From Formicarius rufipectus (taxonomy: Eukaryota > Chordata > Aves > Passeriformes > Formicariidae), in assembly GCA_013399695.1 (NCBI GenBank), contig VXAU01004734.1:199924-263923 (forward strand): a stretch of 64,000 bases of DNA. The letters run 5' to 3'. Positions 27,501-35,678 of this stretch are shown one piece after another. Both the position numbers and the translations under genes were made by a program. The notes beneath the pieces are model-generated. The model was not told the DNA's origin, searched no databases, and saw only the letters and a program-made list of their open reading frames with translations. Positions within the stretch are counted from its first letter, which is position 1. Each line of letters starts with the position of its first letter.

Positions 27501-30500
27501 ACTTTAAATTCTTACCAGCTATAAAGAGTGGCTTGTAGCAACACAATGCAATGTTCCTCCAAGGATTCAGTACAAAGAGCACCACCTTCTGGGAAGCCCA
27601 GAACCAGCTCTTAAGTGTAAATCCTAAAATATATCCCATCATTCTCTTCAACCTTTACACAGTTTTCATGTGCCTTGCTTTCAATGTCTGTCTCATCCCA
27701 AAATGTGGTGGCATCAGTTTAGGCAACAGTGAAACATTATGTACTTGGTGAAATAAGGTCTGCAGCATACATGCTTGAAGTGCCTTAACTTACAATGAAA
27801 TTGCTGAGATTCTTCATTCTTTCCACAACACTCTTCATTGTTTTCAGCACTGGTAGGTAAATACTGACCTAGAAAGACATAAGAACTTCATTTGCACAAG
27901 TATTTCCTGTGTGACTGGGATGTGACACATTTATTTCTCCTTTCAATTCTATCTTAGTTTAGACTGAATTCTCTATGGTTTGCAGGTGCACAATATTTAT
28001 CTGAAATCAGCAAATGTCTCAGAACAAAGGAACTCTTTCCCATTATACCAACAGGCAATTGCACTCCAGCAATTGCTTCAGACAAAAATATTCCAAGTTC
28101 ACGTTCAAAGTAAACTAGAGACAGGTTTTGGAAGGTCCGATTCTCACAAGAACCTACACCTGTTTAATGTTAATAACTATAGCCAAAAAGGAAAGAACAA
28201 GATCATTTCTGGAAGTGCACCAGTCCAAATCTGAAATAACAGAACAAAATTATTCAAATTTCTACTGAGTTGTGTGTCTTCAAGATTTAAAAAATCTTAG
28301 TTAGAGAGAGAACAGACAACCACAACATCAAATAGGAGCACATTTACACAAAGACTTTCCTTGCAACTCTGCTAAAAGTCAAAAAATATGTAGAGATGAC
28401 ATCTAAAAATCTAAAAGGAGGAAACACATGTATCTCTAACTCTGCCAGGTAGGACATGAATTCCAGAAAGAACAGATTATAACAAGAGCTGAAACAGCCT
28501 AAACCTGTGTGGTTCAGAGGTGCTCCAGTCTAAAGACCGCAAGTCCTTTGCTCCTCCCTTCCTCTACCTTGAATATCACAGAAACGACTGGTAACTAGCT
28601 GCTCTGTTTTCATAGGCACCAGACTCTCTTGTCAAGAAAGAAGCTATGTTCCGTCCCTCTACAAATCCACAGCCTCCAGTCTTCCCTCTTTCTTTTCAAC
28701 TTCTTTCCAAACCTCACCAGTATACTCTGTAGCCATAGCATTCCAATTGCAACCTCCTCTTTCCATAGGGTATATAAAAAGAGAGGCTTACATCAAAGTC
28801 TGGCACACTGGGCTCTCTGAAGTCGTTCCATAGTCTTCTGGGAATAACCCCCACAGGAATATCATGTGTCACAATCCTACTGCTGCTTGATAAGGATGGC
28901 TTGAGGGAAAGAGAGGATGCTCTTGCAGTTAAAAACAGCACTTGAATTCCAAATTTAAAGTTTTCAGACCCACTATGGGCAACAACTACATGTCCCAAAT
29001 CCTCAGTTCCAGTTTTCCCTAGGTTTCCCTCAATATACTCTTAAGTGGACTTTCCTTTTGAATGAGGAAGTTTATGAGTTATCAGTCATTAGTAGATATA
29101 TAAGCTATCCTTAGAGCTGAAGAGGTGAATCAGTGGCTTTACCAACAACATAAAAAATCAGAAGACAGCAGATGGAAACGCAATGGCAGGAAAAACAAAT
29201 GCAAAACACAGAGCCAAACACTGCACTGAAACCTCCTTCACCTAATGGCTTCAATAAAAAGGCAATAATCCATAGAGGATATAGAGAATGAAGGAAAGGA
29301 AAAAAAGCAGATATTAGAAAAAGCTGTTTCAATCACATAGCTTTCATTCTTCCTCCTCGCCTTTTTGGCAAATACAAAGCTGGTTCTGTAAGCTACCAGC
29401 CATGGTGGCAAGGAAGGCTAGTAAAATGGAAAACGGCATGATTTCACTTTAATCTTCTATACTTACACTAAATTACTACCATTTGATCTTAGGAAAAGCA
29501 CTTAATTTTTAAGAACTTTTCCTTAATAATGAGCACAAAAGCATGGCTGCACTTACTAGCTCCACAGCAACTCTGAGACACGGACAGTGTTTATTAGTCA
29601 ACTTCATCTTCACTGCCTTGGCACTCTGGGCAGTTTTCAATGCTCTTGCCAAGTTCTCAGGCACCAACTCTAAATAGATTTCATTGTGCTCTGCAGCTAC
29701 TCCTTCCATCTGAAATTCGTCGAAGAAATTCCCCTGCAATTTTTGAAAGTTGGGAAATAAAACAAAGCAAAATAAGAGGTGTGAGTTTTATCTGTCAGAC
29801 CTTAAGCATGTGTACAACAGGAAGATTTCCCCTGCCTGGCACCACCTGCAGAAACCAAAACAGGCTTCGTAAGCCTGAAGGCTCAGTGCTCCAGGCTAAA
29901 CCTATTAACTTCCTCCCCTAATACCTATCAGTCTATACCCCAGTGAGTTATGCTTTCCTGTCCTCAGTTTCGGGCAGGCCCACGTGGGCCAGCACACACT
30001 GAAACTTTACACTGAAATAACAATCAAGGAGAAGGGGATATGCAGCCCCATGTGTGACCAGACAGGCCCTGAGAGCCCCGGGCACACCCGGGGTGAGGCC
30101 CACAAGGAAGTCCTCACGCACCAAACCCCACTGCGGCTCCGCTCCTCAACAACACGAGCCTGCCGAGCTCACCTGGCACAGCTCGCACCACATGCTGACG
30201 CCTCCATTGGCTACTTTGTCGGAGAGGATGAAGTACAGCTTGCTCACAGTCAGGCGCAGCGTGCAGGTCTTGGCCAGCTTGGCGATCGTGTTAATCACCC
30301 CTGCCGGAGGGAACGGGGCAGGTTACAGGGCTGACGGTCCGCACACCCCGGCAGGGCAGGGCAGAATCCTTCGGTGCCCACACACGCAGCTCTCGGTGCT
30401 GCCGCGGGGCGAAGGAAAGCGCCTCACGCCACCTCCTCCTCCTCGCAGGAGAGGCCTCGCGGCCCGCCGGGGCCTCCCTTCCCTCCCTCCCTCTGCCCTC

Positions 30501-30573
30501 AGGCTGCCCGGGAGGACTCACGGCTGAAGTGATTGAGGCAGGCGAGATCCACGATCTTGGCCCGGAATCGCAT
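24462..30573 (-). CDS. HUS1: HUS1 checkpoint clamp subunit (complete, 8 exons)
   Basis: HUS1 forms the ring-shaped RAD9-RAD1-HUS1 (9-1-1) clamp, which is loaded at damaged or stalled DNA in the nucleus and helps activate ATR signalling. Coding exons on the minus strand are 30522-30573, 30173-30300, 29557-29733, 28792-28899, 27794-27868, 25798-25897, 25353-25484 and 24462-24544. They sum to 855 nt, or 284 residues plus stop, against about 280 in mammals. The protein starts MRFRAKIVDLACLNHF and ends LLHEDVSLQYFIPAL, as in the vertebrate family, and also contains SSSSRIVTHDIP and LAGQQVNPTKALC. The start is fixed by the family N-terminus. All introns are GT-AG and all phases join. Upstream is a GC-rich island. 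Differences from mammals concentrate in the exon 6/7 linker. Identification is very secure. Exon edges come from splice motifs and protein homology, not transcripts. Confidence 0.96.
25353..25484 (-). CDS. HUS1: HUS1 coding exon 7
   Basis: Acceptor ATGCTTGTAG and donor A|GTAAGT. It encodes a variable linker (ASEDGCQSSAQGRDPDTM), then the conserved EARIDIKKLQQLLAGQQ block. It is phase 1 at both ends. Confidence 0.95.
25798..25897 (-). CDS. HUS1: HUS1 coding exon 6
   Basis: Acceptor GTATTGCAG. It encodes VIEANLSGEMNLKIETDL and TTHFKDLGNPAW. The donor is TGGG|GTGAGT, where a G run leaves one-base ambiguity that reading phase resolves. Confidence 0.93.
27794..27868 (-). CDS. HUS1: HUS1 coding exon 5
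   Basis: Acceptor TGTCTTTCTAG and donor ATT|GTAAGT. It encodes VSIYLPVLKTMKSVVERM followed by KNLSNFI, 25 codons in phase 0. Confidence 0.95.
28792..28899 (-). CDS. HUS1: HUS1 coding exon 4
   Basis: The in-frame acceptor is TTTCCCTCAAG before CCATCC. It encodes PSLSSSSRIVTHDIP and ends VPDFD at GAT|GTAAGC. Other nearby AG dinucleotides are out of phase with exon 3. Confidence 0.9.
29557..29733 (-). CDS. HUS1: HUS1 coding exon 3
   Basis: Acceptor AAAATTGCAG and donor CTA|GTAAGT. It encodes NFFDEFQMEGVAAEHNEIYL through RALKTAQSAKAVKMKLTNKH, 59 codons in phase 0. Confidence 0.95.
30173..30300 (-). CDS. HUS1: HUS1 coding exon 2
   Basis: Acceptor CCTCCGGCAG and donor CAG|GTGAGC. It encodes VINTIAKLAKTCTLRLTVSK and the conserved ANGGVSMWCEL. 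It lies inside the promoter CpG island. Confidence 0.95.
30522..30573 (-). CDS. HUS1: HUS1 coding exon 1 with start codon
   Basis: ATG at 30573-30571 in the context GGCC-ATG-CG, encoding MRFRAKIVDLACLNHFS, with donor C|GTGAGT. The match to the family N-terminus fixes the start. Confidence 0.95.
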
Positions 30574-30635
30574 GGCCCTCCTGCCCTCCGCCCGGATACC
30601 CCGGCACAGCCCCGCCAGTCTGAGACAGCGCCGGG

Positions 30636-30772
30636 ATGGAGGGGCGGGGAGGGGAGGGGAGAGAGAGGGGCGGGAAAAGGAGGGGAGGAGGGAGGGAGAG
30701 GAGGGAAAGAGGGTGGGTCGAGAAAGAGAGGGAGAGATGTGATGTGGGAGGGGAGGAAAAGAGGAAAGTAGG
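30636..30772 (+). repeat. G-rich purine tract with G-quadruplex motif
   Basis: An almost pure purine plus strand built from GGGGA, GGGAGA and GGAGG units. It contains GGGGCGGGGAGGGGAGGGG at 30641-30659, which satisfies the four-G-run quadruplex pattern with one-base loops. It abuts the HUS1 5' end on the upstream side and is cut off by an LTR at 30773. Confidence 0.8.
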
Positions 30773-31321
30773 TGTGAGAAACAGTCTCAGATCCAGAATG
30801 GGTTTTAGAATGGAAGTTTATTATATGGGTGAAAGCAAACAGCACGCTGGATGCGGCGGGAGTCCTCGCTCCCCAAAAACTGCATACCAAACACAGCGCA
30901 GATTGGGGCTTTATCCAGTTATTTCATACATATTCATTACATCATATACATATACATTTTGCAGTGTGATGCTAAACAGTCTTCAACAAATGTTTCTTTA
31001 TTGTGTCAGTTCCGTCCGCTATAATTCACGTATTCCCCGATAAGGGCTCAGGGAAACTAAACAGTGGTACCATAATTCAAGTATTTCCTTGATAGGGAAA
31101 ACAGAGAAACTAACCAGTTCTACCATAATTCACATTACCTTGGTAAGGAAGAGAAACTAAACAGTTCTACCATAACTCACACTATTTTGATAAAGAAGAG
31201 AAACTAAACAGTTTTACCATAATTTACAGCACCTCTGTCGTAACAACAACTTGTTCCCTTTATGGGGCTACAATTACCCATTTGGCTTTCACTGACACGA
31301 ATCATAATGACATTTATCACA
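30773..31321 (-). mobile_element. Solo LTR of an endogenous retrovirus, 549 bp
   Basis: Read on the minus strand, it begins TGTGATAA and ends TCTCACA, giving inverted TGTGA/TCACA termini. A poly(A) signal (AATAAA) lies about 60 bases before the 3' end. Purine-rich flanking DNA continues on both sides, with TAGG next to each end as a probable target-site duplication of 4-5 bases. No viral genes are attached, so it is a recombined solo LTR. The U3 half contains short tandem repeats. The family (ERVK- or ERVL-like) is undetermined. Confidence 0.8.
31015..31232 (-). repeat. Tandem repeats in the LTR U3
   Basis: About five diverged units of 47-54 bp, each carrying TACCATAATTCA- and GAGAAACTAAACAG-like sequence on the plus strand. 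Repeated U3 blocks in retroviral LTRs are often enhancers. That role here is inference. Confidence 0.75.
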
Positions 31322-31552
31322 TTAGGGGAGAGAGGAGAGAGAAAGGAGGGAGGGACGGGCACCAGAGAGGGAGGGGAGGGGAGGGGAGGAGAAGAGAAGG
31401 AGAAGGAGGAGAAGAGGAAGACAGGAAGGGCGGGCCCGGAGAGAGAGGAAGGGAAAGAAAGACGAAGGGGAAGGGAAAGGAAGAGCAGAGAGGGATGGGG
31501 AGGCGGGCCCGGGGAGAGAGAGGGGCGGGCCCGGGAATGAAAGGGAGGAGAA

Positions 31553-31583
<31 letters not shown>

Positions 31584-31660
31584 AAGAGAAAGAGAAAGAG
31601 AAAGAGAAAGAGAAAGAGAAAGGAAGGAGGGGCGGGCCCGGGGAGAGAGGGCGGGGAGGA
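31322..31660 (+). repeat. Purine-rich tract with (GAGAAA)n and GGGCGGGCCCGG units
   Basis: A continuation of the purine-rich island interrupted by the LTR. It holds GGGGA runs (31365-31390), a (GAGAAA)n array of about 12 units at 31550-31622, and a GGGCGGGCCCGG motif occurring at about 31428, 31501, 31524 and 31631. Long serine/phenylalanine- or arginine/glutamate-rich open frames here are low-complexity artefacts. Confidence 0.85.
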
Positions 31661-31925
31661 GGGAGCAGCGGGCCCGCGGTCTCTCCCGGCCTGCGGCGCC
31701 TCCGCCCGCCCCGCGGGAAGGGCCAGGCCAGAGCTGAGTCTCTGTGGCTCCCGCACCGATGCAGCTGTGTCAGCCCCGGCCGAGCCCCGCCGGGTTTGTC
31801 TCCCCCGCAGCCCGAGGGCCCCGACACACCACCGGGATTGCTCGGGGAAAGGCGCAGACAGCCCCACTTTGCCTGGGGTCGCTCGGCTGGTGTGCGCTGT
31901 GCAGGGGTACTGCAGTGGGTCTGTA
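31640..31925. promoter_or_regulatory. Second CpG-rich segment upstream of HUS1
   Basis: A dense CpG, GC-rich block about 1.1 kb upstream of the HUS1 start. Before the LTR insertion it would have lain about 0.5 kb away. Near its plus-strand end is a donor-like GTCT|GTAAGT at about 31919-31928. It could be the distal part of the HUS1 island, a divergent promoter or a noncoding first exon. No protein is supported. Confidence 0.45.
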
Positions 31926-31976
31926 AGTTTTCCCCTGGCCTTAACACCAGTACTAATCCTAACTCCTGTTCCTCGG

Positions 31977-32007
31977 CTAAACCCTAACCCTTCTAACCCT
32001 AAACTCT
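31977..32007. repeat. Short interstitial telomere-like motif
   Basis: The C-rich strand reads CTAAACCCTAACCCTTCTAACCCTAAACTC: three near-exact CCCTAA units in degenerate context, with related motifs just upstream. It is too short to be a functional telomere. Confidence 0.6.
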
Positions 32008-32014
32008 TAGCCAA

Positions 32015-33330
32015 ATTCGAATCACGGAAGAGAATTACAGAGTCAGCTGGATCAGAAGAGACCCCCGAGATCATCAAGTCCAACCCTTGATCCAACACCA
32101 CTGTGATTACCAGCCCATGGCACTGAGTACCACATCCCACCTCATCCTAAAAACCTCCAGGGACGGCGACTCCACCACCTCTCTGGGCAGCCTGTTACAG
32201 TGTCTCATTACTGTCTCAGTAAAGAATTTCTTCCTAATATCCAACCTAAACCTCCCCTGGCTGAGCTTAAACCTGTGTGTGCCCTCTTGTCCTGTTGCTG
32301 GTTGCCTGGGAAAAGAGACCAACTTCCACTTGGCTACAACCTCCTGTCAGGGAGTTGTAGAGAGTGATGAGGTCACCTCTAAGCCTCTTCTCCAGACTGA
32401 ATCACCTCCCTTGGCCTGCTGGCCACGCTTCCTTTGATGCAGCCCAGGATGTGAATGGCTTTCTGGGCTGCAAGCACAGATTGCCCACTCTTATCTAATT
32501 TGTCACCCACAAATATCCCTGAGTTCTTAGGCAGAGGGCTGCACTGAATCCTTTCATCCTCCATGCTGTATTATTGGAGATTGCCATCACCCTTGCAGGA
32601 CCTTGATCTCGTCCTTGTTGAACATCCTAAGGTTCACACAGGCTCACTCCTGCAGTCTATGAAGGTCCCTCTGGGTGGCACCCCTTCCTTCCAGAGAATC
32701 AGCTGCACAACTCAGCTTGGTGTAATCCACACACTTGCTGAGGGTGCACTTAATCCCACTGCCTGTGTTATTGAGTAAGGTATTAAGTACTGTTGGTCTC
32801 AGTATAGGCCCCATGGGATACCACTTATTACTGGTTGCCACTTGGACATTGAGCCTTTGATTGTGGTCATCTAGCCAGTTCCTTATTCATCTACTAGTCC
32901 ATCTGTTAAACCCTTATCTCTCCCATTTAGCAACAAGATGTAGTGGGGGCCATATAAAAGGCCTTACAGAAGTCAAAGCAGATGACAGCTGTAGTTCTTG
33001 CCTTCTCCACTGATGCATGATTTGTTCTTGGTGAAGCTCATTGGCTGGCTCTAATCATCTCCTTGTATTCTGTATACTTCAACATATCTCCCAGGAAGAA
33101 CTTCTCCAGGATTTGACCAGGCAAATCCAGCTCCAGCTGTCCCTTAGATTTCCTGATCCTTCCTATCCCTACACGTCCAGGCAGCATCCCTGTGTTCACC
33201 CCAGGATACGTGTCCCTGGTTCCACTGCCTATGCATTTTCTTCTTACTCTTTGATTTGGCTGGAGGTCCTTAGCCAGCTGTGCTGGTCTTGTCCTTTTCT
33301 TGCCTCGTTTCTTACATGTGGGAATTAAAA
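32015..33330 (-). mobile_element. CR1 LINE, about 1.3 kb, sense minus
   Basis: The inverted CR1 tail at 32030-32095 (ATCATCAAGTCCAACCCTTG) is followed in reverse by the 3' UTR and the ORF2 C-terminal region. Segments such as CTTACAGAAGTCAAAGCAGA and CTTCTCCAGGATTTGACCAG are typical of avian CR1. Frames are interrupted. It fills most of the gap between HUS1 and ICE1. Confidence 0.9.
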
Positions 33331-33589
33331 GCTCTTTGAAGAAAAACATCTTTAGAAAGTTGCCTTCTGATTTATCACTTGGATTAAGAAATTATCCTTG
33401 ACATGCTCAATTTAATGCACTATCATTCTTGACCAGCTTTTTTGCCTACAAGCTGAGAAAATTCCCTCAGGTATTTCTAGGCCACCTGAAATGGACTGTA
33501 CGTTTTCTCACCTCAGCCTTTTCCCTTCTCCTTCCTCTTCAGCTGAAGTTAGAAAGTTGCAATTTGACCTCTTCCAACCTACTTAAGAC

Positions 33590-34125
33590 AAAGGGCTGTT
33601 TGTTATGCACTGACTACTTACCTATGTCAGACTTGGACCATATGGAATATTCCCAGAACTAAAGCTAAAACAGATGATGTTGCAGAATGCAGAAAATTGG
33701 ATATTCTGTGAATATTCTGTGAACAATTCATTGTGCAGTTCCCAGGAGAAGCAGGCCTGTGTTTACAGATTTCAAGAGAGCAGTTCGCAGCCTTGGAGTG
33801 AGAACTTATCTATAAGAAGAACATCTGCTGTTACTCCCCAAATTCCTTCAGAGAGCCATCATGGGATGAGTTCTTCGGGAGGAGTTAATTAACATTAAAA
33901 CCTATGAACTGCGGACTTTAGGAATGAACAGTTCTAAGCTGACCAATCATTTGATATAATGATGTAACTGAAAAGCATAGATTATAAATACAGTGTCTGA
34001 TATGTTAATAAAGCTTTTTCCTTTCGGATGGACTCACTGCATGGAGTGGGTGTGTGAGTGTGTGAGCCTTAAGGGGCCCGTGCTGCCCTGAATTGGCTCT
34101 GGGTGAGCTCTCGTGTGAGCTCTTA
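33590..34125 (+). mobile_element. LTR-like element, plus orientation
   Basis: A block with retroviral LTR organisation: a U3-like segment starting near TGTTATGCACTGAC (33600), then TATAAATACAG, a poly(A) signal in TTAATAAAGCTTTTTCC (34003-34020), and a GT-rich U5-like stretch to about 34080. No internal genes follow. Borders and family are uncertain. Confidence 0.6.
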
Positions 34126-34794
34126 TATTTATATATATTTTTTTTTATTTTATTTTACTTTAAGATGAGGTGATAATCACTTGACAATTTACAACTTACA
34201 AGCAGCACAGGCCAGGACAGTCCTGAAACCAAGCACTGCCAGGTCAGTACAAAAATCTGTGGCCTTTAATCAGTCATAGCAAAAAACATATTTGTAAGAC
34301 TACAGCATGTCTAGTGAAATTACTGTTCTTGAAGCAGAACGAAATAGATCCTTGCACAAGATACTGCTTTTCTATGTTGTGTGAAAATAGTTAAAATTGT
34401 TCTGACAGGTGGCAGATATATGGGTGTATGTGCACTTGTGTCAATTTCTGAAACGGAACTTCTGAACTGGGCACAAATCCACTACAATGAGAACCTGCAT
34501 TAGCAAAGCTCACCTCGTCACTTGGTTACAACCACAGACCGAAAACAGAAGTTTTCAATGTTTTTTTTAACCTACTCCCCAAGCCCTCAAAGCATACCAG
34601 AAAATTCTGGAGGGATGTAATATACCCTCTTTCCAGTGACCAGAACTGAAGAGTTATGGCAATTCATTCAGTGAAATGACCTCATCAGAAAATTACCTCC
34701 TGCACCCCCAAAGTGGTATCTATATAAGCTAGAAACAACAGTTCATTCTGTGTAATTTAAAAAAATCAACAAAAACACAATGGTGTTTATCTCT
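34126..34794. other. Spacer between LTR and ICE1 poly(A) site
   Basis: AT-rich sequence with no gene or recognisable repeat. ICE1 transcription, coming from the right, is expected to end at about 34.77 kb. Confidence 0.5.
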
Positions 34795-34800
34795 TTTATT
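34795..34800 (-). terminator. ICE1: ICE1 poly(A) signal AATAAA
   Basis: The plus-strand TTTATT reads AATAAA on the minus strand, about 700 bases after the ICE1 stop. T-rich sequence follows about 30 bases further downstream in the direction of transcription. Other AT-rich hexamers lie nearer the stop (about 35.34 kb), so alternative ends are possible. Confidence 0.5.
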
Positions 34801-35496
34801 ATGAAAGGTACAAAATCAGAGTCTAGTGAAGCTACCATTAGAAACATGAACTTTTTCTGAAACAACTCTCTATTTACATACACAAAATTCCCCAAGTGGA
34901 ACAATATCAAATGTGAGACACATTAGAATATACCATATATACAAATTAAGAGATTTAATATCTCTGTTACTCTATACATGATCGCTACATGAAAAGTCAA
35001 TTCCTACCTGTTTTGCACAAGTATTTTAAGTTTCTGAGACTACCCAAGCAAAATAAAGCAGAATCTGGGCAAAGTTCTGCTATCTGAATGGTTACTTTAT
35101 AAATAGAGTATAAAATAATAGAGCCAGGTTTCCAGGCTGAATCTTCTGTTGTGTCAAAAAGCTCATACTCCAAGTTGATGGAAGTATGAGAATGAAAACT
35201 ATTACTGATTTTTATTGACATCAAACCAGAAATATCTCAGGAATTGAAGATGCACTGGTTTTCAGATCACTGACAGTTACTAGGAAAAGCAAGAATTTTA
35301 ATTTATTTTTAAAAAACCTTTCCCTCAAACATAAAAGCCAAATAAAATACTTGAGCTTGCTTTGAGTGGTCAGACATTCTGTTTAAAAACATGAAATACA
35401 AGAAGACACACCACTTTGTATTGTTTTTAACTGGAACCAACTACTGCTTAGTTGGTAAGGCACTTCTTCCTTTAGATCAGTCCACTTCCCTAGATT

Positions 35497-35678
35497 TTAG
35501 TTTATCTCCATTTCACACAGAGAAGTGATTTCAGCTATGCCACTTGTGACAGCAGAAGGGATGTTGTTAAGAACTGTTGCTCTCCAAGCATGGATGGCCT
35601 CAAGAATACCTTCTGGATTGCTTGAACCCAAGTCACATAGTGAATATATGGCTGCCAGCTGCACACCCCAGGGGACAC
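35497..35678 (-). CDS. ICE1: ICE1 last coding exon
   Basis: Acceptor TTTTTGCAG. It encodes VPWGVQLAAIYSLCDLGSSN to ITSLCEMEIN and ends in TAA at 35499-35497. It matches the family C-terminus. Confidence 0.95.

Larger units (their letters stand above)
30150..30690 (-). promoter_or_regulatory. HUS1: HUS1 CpG-island promoter
   Basis: GC- and CpG-rich sequence covers exons 1 and 2 and the 5' flank of HUS1. Just upstream of the ATG are GC boxes (CCCCGCCCC on the minus strand near 30640-30650) and no TATA box, as expected for a housekeeping DNA-repair gene. The transcription start is not directly visible. Confidence 0.7.

Noticed and set aside
30291..30890. 199-codon minus-strand frame and 157-codon plus-strand frame over the HUS1 promoter
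   Set aside because: GC-rich island frames that overlap HUS1 exons 1-2 in other frames, with proline/arginine composition and no homology.
31977..32007. True telomere or chromosome end
   Set aside because: Only about 30 bases of degenerate CCCTAA units, flanked on both sides by ordinary genomic sequence.
31204..32140. Long open frames of 247 and 272 codons on the minus strand
   Set aside because: They are translations of the (GAGAAA)n and GGGCGGG purine tract plus LTR and CR1 sequence, giving low-complexity SF repeats with no domain.
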